From NCBI GenBank assembly GCA_016704445.1, contig JADJAE010000020.1, positions 73,330-137,329 of the forward strand: a stretch of 64,000 nucleotides of DNA. Reading direction: 5' to 3'. The DNA is from Deltaproteobacteria bacterium. GTDB lineage: Bacteria; Myxococcota_A; Polyangia; Polyangiales; Ga0077539. The position numbers were made by a program, and so were the translations under genes. This document shows, piece after piece, positions 17,444 through 25,502 of the stretch. The notes beneath the pieces were generated by a model that had not been told where the DNA came from, did not search any database, and saw only the letters and a list, made by a program, of their open reading frames with translations. The first letter of the stretch is position 1, and each line of letters begins with the position of its first letter.

Positions 17444-19015
17444 ATGCTGCCCTCCCGCCACCTCGCTCCGTGCGCGCTGTCGCTCCTCCTGGGCTGCGCC
17501 GGGGATGACCCCTCCACGGTCGCAGACGCCGCCACCGATCGGGGCGCGGCAGACGCCACCGCCGTCATCGACAGCAACACCAACACCGCCGCGGATGTCG
17601 CGCAGGCGCCGGGGCTCGTTCGGGCGCTCACCATCACCGACGTCTCCCTCTTCCAGGCCGTGAAGGTGCCGCTCCTGGCGGCGGGCAGCGTGGCGACCGG
17701 GCGGAGCATCCCGGTGATCGCAGGGCGCAGCGCGGTCGTGCGGGTCTACGTGCGCCCCGAGGCGGGCTATCAAGCGCGGGGCGTCGAGGGCGAGCTCACG
17801 GTGCGCCGCGGAGACCAGGGGACCATCCTCCGCGACCGGCGACTGATCTCGCGGGCCTCGCGCGACGACGACACCAGCTCGGTGTTCCATTTCGAGGTGC
17901 CAGAGGAGGCGATGGGGCCCGACACGCGGCTCTCGGTGCGGCTGCTCGCTCCCGGCGGAGCCGAGGTCGAGCCCGGCACCCCCGACGACGCGCGCTTCCC
18001 CTCCGACGGAGCCTCCCTCCCGGTGCCCGCCCAGGACGACGGCGGCGGCATCGACATCGTCCTCGTCCCGATGCGCTGGGACGCCGACAAGTCCGGCAGG
18101 CTCCCGGACACCTCCCCCGAGCAGATCGAGCGGATGCGCTCGGCCCTGCGCGCGATGTACCCGGTGCGCGAGGTGCGCATCACCGTGCACGAGCCGGTCG
18201 CCTGGTCGCGGGGGCTGCTCCCGTCCGGCAGCGCCGACTTCGGCGCCATGATCTCGTCGCTGCGCTTCCTGCGCACCCGCGATGAGGTGCCGTCCAGCCA
18301 CTACTACTACGGCATGGTCGCCCCGACGGAATACTTCGACGAGTATTGCCAGGGCCCCTGCACCCTCGGGCAGGGCTACCTCTCGGCCTACCCCGATGAT
18401 CCCCGGGGCAGGGTCGCCGCGGGCCTCGGCTTCGACGGCGACCGGGCCGCCGAGACCTTCGTGCACGAGATCGGTCACAACCACGGCCGCGCGCACGCGC
18501 CCTGCGGAGCCGCCGCCGGTCCCGACCCGGAGTTTCCCTACCGCGGCGGAACCATCGGGGGCTGGGGCTTCGACGAGCGGCGCCGCGGGCTCGTGCGCCC
18601 CAACGCCTTCGACTTCATGGGCTACTGCCAGCCCCGCTGGATCTCCGACTACAACTACACCGCCCTCTGGGAGCGGATCATCGCGGTCAACGGCTCCAAC
18701 GCCTCGATCGACCTTCGAGGCTCCTCGCTCGCCGCGCGGCCGAGGCTCCGCCACCGGGTGCTGCGCTTCGACCACGGCGCCGAGAGCGAGTGGCTCGACG
18801 CGCTCGACCTGCCCCCTGCCGCCGGCGGCAACGCGACGCTCCGCTGGCTCGACGCCGCGGGCCTGCTCCTCCGCCGCTCGGTGGCCCAGGCCGACCCGCT
18901 CGGCGACAGCGACGAGGTGCACGTGCTCGTGCCCCCGTCCCCCTCCGGGGCGAGCTCCGTCGAGGTGGTCTACGAGGGCCGCACGCGCCGGGTCGCGCTG
19001 CCTGCGAGCTGGTAA
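17444..19015 (+). CDS. Metzincin-type zinc metalloprotease lipoprotein
   Basis: A 523-residue exported protein. The N-terminus is a short signal peptide with lipobox LLGC (Cys near residue 18), then an Asp/Ala/Thr-rich linker. The zinc site is HEIGHNHGRAH (encoded at 18464-18496), the metzincin HExxHxxGxxH pattern with three His ligands and the catalytic Glu. About 40 residues downstream lies FDFMGYC, a plausible Met-turn followed by Cys. A beta-sandwich-like region (about 85-220) precedes the protease, and a C-terminal beta-rich domain ends at VEVVYEGRTRRVALPASW. The order resembles StcE/M66-like or other secreted metzincins, but I cannot place the family firmly. It is probably a surface or secreted protease. 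RBS and promoter are not obvious. Confidence 0.78.
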   Translation: MLPSRHLAPCALSLLLGCAGDDPSTVADAATDRGAADATAVIDSNTNTAADVAQAPGLVRALTITDVSLFQAVKVPLLAAGSVATGRSIPVIAGRSAVVRVYVRPEAGYQARGVEGELTVRRGDQGTILRDRRLISRASRDDDTSSVFHFEVPEEAMGPDTRLSVRLLAPGGAEVEPGTPDDARFPSDGASLPVPAQDDGGGIDIVLVPMRWDADKSGRLPDTSPEQIERMRSALRAMYPVREVRITVHEPVAWSRGLLPSGSADFGAMISSLRFLRTRDEVPSSHYYYGMVAPTEYFDEYCQGPCTLGQGYLSAYPDDPRGRVAAGLGFDGDRAAETFVHEIGHNHGRAHAPCGAAAGPDPEFPYRGGTIGGWGFDERRRGLVRPNAFDFMGYCQPRWISDYNYTALWERIIAVNGSNASIDLRGSSLAARPRLRHRVLRFDHGAESEWLDALDLPPAAGGNATLRWLDAAGLLLRRSVAQADPLGDSDEVHVLVPPSPSGASSVEVVYEGRTRRVALPASW

Positions 19016-19115
19016 GTGCCCCGGCGTTGGGCCGTACAGCTCCGCGCCTCTTCCGGCGTATAAGACCCATTCTCACCCCTCGTCGACCTGACTCCCTCCC
19101 TGGAGCGATGCCGCC

Positions 19116-19643
19116 ATGAGCCCCACACGCCGTCACCTCCTCCTCGCCCTCGGCCTCGCCGGTCTGTCCTCCGTGGGGTGCACCATCACCGCCGAGATCC
19201 CGCAGATCCAGGCGCGCGAGCTGCGCTTCACCGGCGTCGACGCCGCGGGGCTCACCTTCCAGGTCGACTTCATCGCCTACAACACCAACACCTTCACCCT
19301 CGACCTCCACGACCTGCGCGCCCACATGTTCATCGAGGGCAACGACATCGGCGCGGGCGTCTCCGCCGTGGCCGCGCAGATCCCCCCCGGCCGCTGGACC
19401 CCGGTCAGCGCCACCATGACCATCCCCTGGGGAGGAGTGCCCGCCTCGCTGCTCGTCGCCAGCGGCGCGCCGCAGCTCAACTACACCCTCCGCGGCGAGG
19501 TCACCGTCGACCACTACGTCTCGATCCGCGCTCCCTTCGAGACCCACGGCACCGTCGCCCGCGACTTCTTCATGCGCGGCGCCACCAACACCATCAACAA
19601 CGTCATCAACTCGGTGCTCCCGGGCTTCGGCAACGTGCAGTGA
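19116..19643 (+). CDS. LEA14/WHy-domain lipoprotein
   Basis: A 175-residue protein with a signal peptide starting SPTRRHLLLALGLAGL and lipobox SSVGC (Cys near 22). The twin arginine TRRH is only a partial Tat-like feature. The rest is one beta-rich domain: IQARELRFTGVDAAGLTFQV, DFIAYNTNTFTLDLHDLRA, then VSAVAAQIPPGRWTPVSATM and LNYTLRGEVTVDH. This is the pattern of WHy/LEA type 2 proteins, in which Asn-Pro or Asn-Thr-Asn marks the second strand. Such proteins are linked to stress or desiccation in other organisms; the role here is unknown. It stands 100 bases after the metalloprotease gene and just before the channel gene, possibly as one transcript. Confidence 0.75.
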   Translation: MSPTRRHLLLALGLAGLSSVGCTITAEIPQIQARELRFTGVDAAGLTFQVDFIAYNTNTFTLDLHDLRAHMFIEGNDIGAGVSAVAAQIPPGRWTPVSATMTIPWGGVPASLLVASGAPQLNYTLRGEVTVDHYVSIRAPFETHGTVARDFFMRGATNTINNVINSVLPGFGNVQ

Positions 19644-19659
19644 CCTGATCGCTGGGCGC

Positions 19660-21597
19660 TTGCCGCCCCGCCGCGCTTCGGGCGATACGCGGTCCATTCG
19701 CCGACCCGTCACCGCCCGAGATCGCTTCCGATATCGCTTCGACAACTTCATGTCCCGCGGGCCCATGGCCCTCGTCGGGGCGCTCGCCCTCGCGTCTCTG
19801 CTGGTGGTCATCGTGGGCGGAGTCCTGGCCTACGCGCTCGGCGTCGCCCCCGCGGACTCCGAGGGCCACCGCCCCGGGCTCATCACCCTGATCTGGATGA
19901 GCGGCATGCGCGCCATGGACGCCGGCGCCGTAGGCGGCGACGACGGCAGCAAGCTCTACCTGGCGCTGATGCTGGTGGTCACCCTGGGCGGCATCTTCAT
20001 CGTGAGCGCCTTCATCGGAGTGCTCAACAGCGGCCTCGAGGCCCGGCTCGACGACCTGCGCAAGGGCCGCAGCCGCGTCCTGGAGGAGGGGCACACGCTC
20101 ATCCTGGGCTGGTCGGCGCAGGTCTTCACGGTGGTGAGCGAGCTCTGCGCGGCCTCGGAGAACAAGCAGGGCGGCGGGGTGATCGTGGTGCTCGCCGACA
20201 AGGACAAGGTCGAGATGGAGGACGAGCTCGCGACCAAGGTGCCCGACCTGCGCGGCTCTCGGGTGGTGTGCCGGAGGGGCAGCCCCATCGACCTCGACGA
20301 CCTCGACCTGGGCAGCCCGGAGACCGCGCGCGCCGTCGTGGTGCTCGGGCCCGAGGAGTCGCCGGACCCCGACGCGAGCGTCATCAAGACCATCCTGGCG
20401 CTGGTCGGCCACAAGCCGCGCGAGTCGGGCAGGCACCACATCGTGGCGGAGATTCGCGACATCAAGAACCGCGTCCCGGCGCGCATGGTGGGCCGCGACC
20501 AGGTGGAGCTGGTGATGTCCGGCGACGTCATCGCGCGCATCGCCGTGCAGACGTGCCGCCAGTCGGGGCTCTCGGCGATCTACACCGAGCTGCTCGATTT
20601 CGGCGGCGACGAGATCTACTTCCACAAGGCCACGGCGCTCGCGGGCAAGACCTTCGGAGAGTCCCTCGACGCCTTCGAGGACGCCGCGGTCATCGGGCTA
20701 CGCACCGCCGGGGGGAAGACGCAGCTCCTCCCCGCGATGGACACGAAGCTCTCGGCGGGGGACGCGCTCATCGTGATCGCCGAGGACGACGACAAGATCA
20801 CCGCGGCGCGCTCTGCGCCGAAGGTCGACGAGTCCGTGCTGCGTCCCGCGGTGGAGGCCGTGCGCGCCCCGGAGCGCACGCTCATCCTCGGGTGGAACAG
20901 CCGCGGCGCCACGGTGGTGAGCGAGCTCGACAAGTACGCGGTGCCGGGCTCGGAGCTCACGATCATCGCGGAGGACGACTCGCCCGGCGAGGACCTCGAC
21001 GCGCTGGGGTCCGAGCTGGTGAACCACAAGGTTCGCACGGTGAAGGGGGACATCAACGACCGGCGGGTGCTCGACGCGGCCGGGGTGAGCGGCTTCCAGC
21101 ACGTGATCACCCTGTCCTACGCGGACAGGCGCGGGGTGCAGGAGGCCGACGCGATCACCCTGGTGACGCTGCTCCACCTGCGGGACATCGAGCAGAAGCA
21201 CGGCGAGACCTTCTCGGTGGTGAGCGAGATGCTCGACGCGCGCAACCAGAAGCTCGCGGAGGTCACCGAGACCGATGACTTCATCGTCAGCGAGAACCTC
21301 ATCAGCCTGCTGCTCGCGCAGCTCGCGGAGAACAAGGCCCTCGGCGCCGTCTTCGAGGACCTCTTCGACGCCGACGGCGCGGAGATCTACCTGAAGGACG
21401 CCGGCGCCTACGTGGCGACGGGCGAGGCCGTGGACTTCTCCGCGGTGATCGAGGCGGCGCGCCGCCGCGGCGAGATCGCCATCGGCTACGACATCGCCGG
21501 GACGACCGGAGGCCGCGCGCCGAAGCTCAACCCGAAGAAGAGCGCCCGGCTGACCTTCGCCGAGGGCGACCGCGTGGTGGTGATCGCCGACTCGTGA
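19660..21597 (+). CDS. CASTOR/POLLUX-like ion channel with RCK-type domains
   Basis: A 645-residue membrane protein. Two hydrophobic segments near the N-terminus (MALVGALALASLLVVIVGG and YLALMLVVTLGGIFIVSAF) enclose a short pore-like loop, LITLIWMSGMRAMD. The cytoplasmic part has two Rossmann-like modules, with ILGWSAQVFTVVSEL and ILGWNSRGATVVSEL standing in for the nucleotide loop. It is otherwise rich in Asp-Asp and charged helices, and ends in a TrkA-C-like strand FAEGDRVVVIADS. This two-helix plus duplicated ILGW organisation is the CASTOR/POLLUX/DMI1 family, described as cation channels in plant nuclei and found widely in bacteria. The first codon would be TTG at 19660; a later start at the Met before SRGPMAL is possible. 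Ion selectivity is not readable. Confidence 0.82.
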   Translation: MPPRRASGDTRSIRRPVTARDRFRYRFDNFMSRGPMALVGALALASLLVVIVGGVLAYALGVAPADSEGHRPGLITLIWMSGMRAMDAGAVGGDDGSKLYLALMLVVTLGGIFIVSAFIGVLNSGLEARLDDLRKGRSRVLEEGHTLILGWSAQVFTVVSELCAASENKQGGGVIVVLADKDKVEMEDELATKVPDLRGSRVVCRRGSPIDLDDLDLGSPETARAVVVLGPEESPDPDASVIKTILALVGHKPRESGRHHIVAEIRDIKNRVPARMVGRDQVELVMSGDVIARIAVQTCRQSGLSAIYTELLDFGGDEIYFHKATALAGKTFGESLDAFEDAAVIGLRTAGGKTQLLPAMDTKLSAGDALIVIAEDDDKITAARSAPKVDESVLRPAVEAVRAPERTLILGWNSRGATVVSELDKYAVPGSELTIIAEDDSPGEDLDALGSELVNHKVRTVKGDINDRRVLDAAGVSGFQHVITLSYADRRGVQEADAITLVTLLHLRDIEQKHGETFSVVSEMLDARNQKLAEVTETDDFIVSENLISLLLAQLAENKALGAVFEDLFDADGAEIYLKDAGAYVATGEAVDFSAVIEAARRRGEIAIGYDIAGTTGGRAPKLNPKKSARLTFAEGDRVVVIADS

Positions 21598-21648
21598 TCG
21601 CCGCCGGGTGGACAGCGCCCCCGCCCGCGTGGTGCTCAATGCCCTCCC

Positions 21649-22386
21649 ATGGACCGCGCGAAATTCTCCGCCATCGCCTTCACCGACCACGACGTGTGCA
21701 GCCCCATCGACGGCCGCCGGCTCGACGAGCTCATCGCGCTGCTCGGGCTTCCGCAGGGCGCGCGGGTGCTCGACCTGGGTTGCGGCAAGGGGGAGATCCT
21801 GCGGCGGGTGCTCGCCCGCTACGGCGCCCACGGGGTCGGCGTCGACCGCTCGCCTGCGCTGCTGGCCGAGGCGCGCGCCCGCCTCGCGTCGCTGCCCCCG
21901 CCCGCCACCGTGGTGCTCCACGAGCGGGCCATCGAGGACTTCGCCGAGGGCCTCGGCACCTTCGACCTGGTGATGAACGTCGGCGCCATCCCCGACGGCG
22001 GGTACCGCGCGATGCTGCGGAGCATGAAGGCGTGGGTACGGCCCGGGGGGATGCTGCTGGTGGGCGAGGGGTACTGGGCGCGCGAGCCCGCGGCGGAGTA
22101 CCTGGAGGCCTTCGGGGTGCCGCGCGACAGCTACGGCACGCACGCCGACAACGTCTTCGGCGCGATGGAGCAGGGGCTCATCGCCCGCTACGCGATGACC
22201 AGCAGCGCCGACGAGTGGGACCACTTCGAGGGCCGCTACGCCAACGCCGTCGAGCGCTACGTGGCGGCGCACCCCGACGACCCCGACGCGCCCGCGATGA
22301 AGGCGCGCATCACCCGGTGGCGGGAGATCTACCTTCGCTGGGGCCGCGACACGCTGGGCTTCGGGACGTACCTCTTCGCGACCTGA
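21649..22386 (+). CDS. SAM-dependent methyltransferase
   Basis: A 245-residue class I methyltransferase. Motif I is VLDLGCGKGEILRRVLA, followed by the acidic end of strand 2 in VGVDRSPALLAEARA. The later motif FDLVMNVGAIPD precedes a strand WVRPGGMLLVGEGYWAREP. It has the length and layout of the UbiE/Methyltransf_25 group. The substrate cannot be read. The gene follows the channel gene by 51 bases on the same strand and may be cotranscribed with it. Confidence 0.85.
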   Translation: MDRAKFSAIAFTDHDVCSPIDGRRLDELIALLGLPQGARVLDLGCGKGEILRRVLARYGAHGVGVDRSPALLAEARARLASLPPPATVVLHERAIEDFAEGLGTFDLVMNVGAIPDGGYRAMLRSMKAWVRPGGMLLVGEGYWAREPAAEYLEAFGVPRDSYGTHADNVFGAMEQGLIARYAMTSSADEWDHFEGRYANAVERYVAAHPDDPDAPAMKARITRWREIYLRWGRDTLGFGTYLFAT

Positions 22387-22410
22387 CCCCGCCCACGTCA
22401 CCAGTCCCCC

Positions 22411-22452
22411 CGTTCACGACCGTTGTGATCCCGTTCACGATCGTTGTGATCC
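22411..22452. promoter_or_regulatory. Tandem 21-bp repeat upstream of the malic enzyme gene
   Basis: Two copies of a 21-base unit lie head-to-tail (22411-22431 and 22432-22452): cgttcacgaccgttgtgatc plus c, then the same with one change (c to t) at the tenth base. The second copy contains the palindrome acgatcgt. Twenty-one bases is two helical turns, so both copies face the same side of the DNA, as in cooperative operator sites. They end 27 bases before the ATG of the malic enzyme gene. The regulator is unknown. Confidence 0.55.
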
Positions 22453-22479
22453 GTCGTCTCGGGTATACGCTGCGCCGCC

Positions 22480-23814
22480 ATGCGGAAATACAGCCACGAC
22501 ACCATCGTCCGGGTTCGCCTTCGTCACCGCCCGGGTCAGTTCGCGCACCTCGCCTCCGCCATCGCCGACGCGCACAGCCTCGTCGGCGAGATCAGCACCG
22601 TCAGCATCGGCGAGAACGACACCGTCCGCGACGTCACCATCGAGACCGACGACGAGGCCCACACGGCCCGCGTGCTCGACGTGATCCGCGCGCTCCCGGA
22701 GATCGAGCTCATCTCGACCACCGACCGGGTCTTCGAGGCGCACCGCGGCGGCAAGCTCCACACGACCAGCCGCAGCAAGATCGAGAACCTCTCCGACCTC
22801 CGCTACATCTACACGCCCGGCGTCGCCCGCGTGGCCCTCGCCCTCCAGCGCGACCCCGACCTCGCCTGGGACTTCACCGGCATCGCCACCTCCGTGGGCA
22901 TCTTCACCAACGGCACGCGGGTGCTGGGCCTCGGCAACATCGGCCCCCTCGCCAGCCTCCCCGTCATGGAGGGCAAGGCCGCCCTCTACGACCGCTTCGC
23001 GGGCATCTCCGCCACGCCCATCCTCATCAACACCCTCGACCCGGCGGAGTTCATCGAGACCGTGATGCGCACCTCCACGGGCTTCGGCGGCATCCACCTC
23101 GAAGACATCCGCATGCCCGACTGCTTCCGCATCGAGGAGGAGCTCGCCGCCCGGCTCCCGAAGCCCGTGATGCACGACGACCAGTGGGGCACCGCCACCG
23201 TGGCCCTCGCCGCCATCCTCAACGCCTGCAAGCTCATCGGCGTCGACTTCAAGTCCTCGCGCGTGGGCCAGATCGGCCTCGGCGCCGCGGGCAGCGCCAT
23301 CGCTCGCACGGCGCTCTCCTACGGCGCCCGCGAGGTGCTGGTGAGCGACCTCTCCATCGAGGCCTGCGACCGCATGCGTACCTTCGGCGCCTCGATCACC
23401 GACATGGCGACCATCATGCGCGAGGCCGACATCGTGGTGGCCACCACCGGCCGCCCGGGGCTCATCCGACCGGACATGGTGCGCCGCGGCCAGGTGATCT
23501 TCGCGCTCTCCAACCCCGACGCCGAGATCAACCCCGACGTCGCCGTGGCCGCGGGCGCCGCCTACGCGGGCGACGGCCGCTCCATCAACAACGCCCTCGC
23601 CTTCCCCGGCATCTTCCGCGGCGCCCTCGACGTCCGCGCCTCGAAGATCACCCCGGAGATGCGCCTCGCCGCCGCCGAGGCCATCGCGGCGCACGCCGAG
23701 CCTGGCGACCTCGTGCCCAACCCCCTCGACCTGCGGGTGCACGCCGCGGTGCGCCGCGCCGTCAGCGACATGGCCCGGGAGCAGGGCCTCGCCAACACCG
23801 CGAAGCTGGTGTGA
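22480..23814 (+). CDS. NAD-type malic enzyme with N-terminal ACT domain
   Basis: Malic enzyme converts malate to pyruvate and CO2. The first 80 residues form an ACT regulatory domain (VRVRLRHRPGQFAHLASAIA, then IELISTTDRVF). The catalytic part has YTPGVARV with the active-site Tyr (111), NIGPLASLPVMEGKA with the Lys (166), HLEDIRMPDCF with metal-binding acids (208-209), MHDDQ (231-235), and the NAD loop IGLGAAGSAIARTAL. The motif usually read as HDDQHGTA is HDDQWGTA here: His is Trp at residue 236 (codon 23185-23187). SNPDAEINPDVA and SINNALAFPGIFRGAL complete the family signature. The length, 444 aa, is normal for the ACT-fused short form. Which amino acid or metabolite binds the ACT domain is unknown. 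The gene has its own upstream tandem repeat, a candidate operator. Confidence 0.92.
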   Translation: MRKYSHDTIVRVRLRHRPGQFAHLASAIADAHSLVGEISTVSIGENDTVRDVTIETDDEAHTARVLDVIRALPEIELISTTDRVFEAHRGGKLHTTSRSKIENLSDLRYIYTPGVARVALALQRDPDLAWDFTGIATSVGIFTNGTRVLGLGNIGPLASLPVMEGKAALYDRFAGISATPILINTLDPAEFIETVMRTSTGFGGIHLEDIRMPDCFRIEEELAARLPKPVMHDDQWGTATVALAAILNACKLIGVDFKSSRVGQIGLGAAGSAIARTALSYGAREVLVSDLSIEACDRMRTFGASITDMATIMREADIVVATTGRPGLIRPDMVRRGQVIFALSNPDAEINPDVAVAAGAAYAGDGRSINNALAFPGIFRGALDVRASKITPEMRLAAAEAIAAHAEPGDLVPNPLDLRVHAAVRRAVSDMAREQGLANTAKLV

Positions 23815-23824
23815 CGACCGCCCC

Positions 23825-24865
23825 TCAGCGGAAGGCCCCTCGCAGCGCGACGACCAGGTCGCCCCAGGCCTCTCGCGCCACCACGATCGACCCGGTGATG
23901 CTGATGTACCCGTGCACCATGCTCGGGTAGCGCTTCGAGCTCACCGCCACCCCCGCCTCCCGCAGCTTCACCGCGTAGGCCTCGCCCTCGTCGCGCAGCG
24001 GATCGAAGCCCGCCGTCTGCACCAGCGCCGGGGCCACGGACTTCACGTCCGCGAACCACGGAGAGGCCCGCGGCTTGTCCCAGTTGGCCGGGTCGGGCGA
24101 GTACTGCTCCAGAAACCAGTCGATGGTCGCCCGGTCGAGCAGGAAGCCCCGCTCCATGATCTTGAGCGAGGGAAACGACCGCGTCTGGTCGACCGCGGGA
24201 TAGATCAGCGCCTGGAAGCACGGGGGATGCGGGTCGTCGCGGGTGTCGAGCGCCACCACCGCCGCGAGGTTGCCCCCCGCGCTGTCTCCGCCGACCGCCA
24301 CGCGCTTCGGGTCGACGCCGAGCCGGGCCGCGTGGGCGATCACCCAGCGGAAGGCCTCCGTCGCGTCGTCCGCTGCGGCCGGGAAGGGGTGCTCCGGCGC
24401 CAGGCGGTAGTCCACCGAGATCACCACGCAGCGGGCCTCGTCGGCGAGCGCCCGGCACACCGGGTCGTGCGAGTCGAGGCTGCCCAGCACGAAGCCTCCG
24501 CCGTGAAGGTAGACCAGCGCGGGCGATGGATTCGGCAGCCAGTGCGGGCGGTACACGCGCGCGGTGACGTGCTCGCTCACCCGCTCGTCGCGCACGCTCT
24601 CCAGGGCGGGGGCGGTCGGCGCGAAGAGGACGGCGTCGTGGTCCATGGCGGCGCGGCGCTCGGCGAGGGTGGCGTCAGCGTTGGCGATCCCCCTGCCCAG
24701 GCGCTCGGCGAGCGAGAGCATGAACTGCAGCTGCTCGTCGAGGACGCACCCGTCGCGCTCCACGCGCCTCCCCCCGGACAGGCCCACCAGCACCGGGCGG
24801 GGGAGCTTCAGGAGCGCACGGGCGGCGCTGGCCTGCGCGCGGAGATGGAGCGGCATCGGGGGCAT
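23825..24865 (-). CDS. Alpha/beta hydrolase of the hormone-sensitive lipase family
   Basis: A predicted carboxylesterase of 346 residues. The oxyanion motif YLHGGGFVLGS, the nucleophile elbow GGDSAGGNLA and the acid region TAGFDPLRDEGEAYA with the later His in SMVHGYISI give the HSL-type (family IV) esterase triad. There is no signal peptide, so it is probably cytoplasmic. I chose the ATG at 24865; the ATG at 24856 three codons in or an ATG at 24904 are alternatives. The gene converges on the malic enzyme gene with 10 bases between. The natural ester substrate is unknown. Confidence 0.88.
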   Translation of the reverse strand: MPPMPLHLRAQASAARALLKLPRPVLVGLSGGRRVERDGCVLDEQLQFMLSLAERLGRGIANADATLAERRAAMDHDAVLFAPTAPALESVRDERVSEHVTARVYRPHWLPNPSPALVYLHGGGFVLGSLDSHDPVCRALADEARCVVISVDYRLAPEHPFPAAADDATEAFRWVIAHAARLGVDPKRVAVGGDSAGGNLAAVVALDTRDDPHPPCFQALIYPAVDQTRSFPSLKIMERGFLLDRATIDWFLEQYSPDPANWDKPRASPWFADVKSVAPALVQTAGFDPLRDEGEAYAVKLREAGVAVSSKRYPSMVHGYISITGSIVVAREAWGDLVVALRGAFR

Positions 24866-24944
24866 CGGCGGATGGTGCCCGCGCACCGCCGTCCGTCGCA
24901 ACACCGCTCGACGCTTCGGGCGCGATCAGTTACTCCGCTGTCTC

Positions 24945-25502
24945 ATGAACATCCGTCCTTCGGTTCAGGGTCTCCTCGCGCTGGGCGCGCTGGGTCTGTT
25001 CGGCGCTGGGTGCTTCGACGAGCCGCTGCCCGCCGCCGACTCGGGATCGCTCGTCGACGTCACCGCCGACGTCCGCACCGACGTCCCGACCGACCGCGGC
25101 CGCGTCGACACCGGGACGGACGTCCCCGCCGATGTGATCCGCGACGCGGGCGGCGCCGACGTCCCCGCGATGGACGCCCCTTCGGACGACGCCCCCTCGA
25201 CGGATGTCCCTTCGACGGACGCCACCGCGACGGACGACGTCCCCGCGACGGACGCCACCGCGACGGACGCCCCCGCGACGGACCTCCCCGCAGGGGACAG
25301 CGGCGACGCGCTCGCCCAGCGCTGCACCCTCACCGGCGGAACCATCGACACCGGCCTGTGCTGCATGTCCGTGGGGGACTTCCCCAACCGCTGCTCCGTC
25401 GGCGCGTGCAGCTGTCCCCCGGCGTCGAGCCATACGGTGCGGGTCTGCGCCTGCCCCTCGGGGATGTGCTTCAACCCCGCGACCGGCTGCGGCTCGATCT
25501 AG
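24945..25502 (+). CDS. Asp/Ala/Thr-rich lipoprotein with C-terminal Cys cluster
   Basis: A 185-residue exported lipoprotein. The signal peptide is MNIRPSVQGLLALGALGLFG with lipobox FGAGC (Cys 23). Residues 30-120 are a low-complexity linker of DVP, TDV and ATDA units (some encoded by near-repeats of gcgacggacgcc). The C-terminal 60 residues hold about ten cysteines, with CCMSVGDFPNRC, CSCPPASS and CACPSGMCFNPATGC. The linker type is typical of myxobacterial surface lipoproteins. Function is unknown. The stop overlaps the stop of the M23 peptidase gene by four bases, tail-to-tail. Confidence 0.75.
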   Translation: MNIRPSVQGLLALGALGLFGAGCFDEPLPAADSGSLVDVTADVRTDVPTDRGRVDTGTDVPADVIRDAGGADVPAMDAPSDDAPSTDVPSTDATATDDVPATDATATDAPATDLPAGDSGDALAQRCTLTGGTIDTGLCCMSVGDFPNRCSVGACSCPPASSHTVRVCACPSGMCFNPATGCGSI

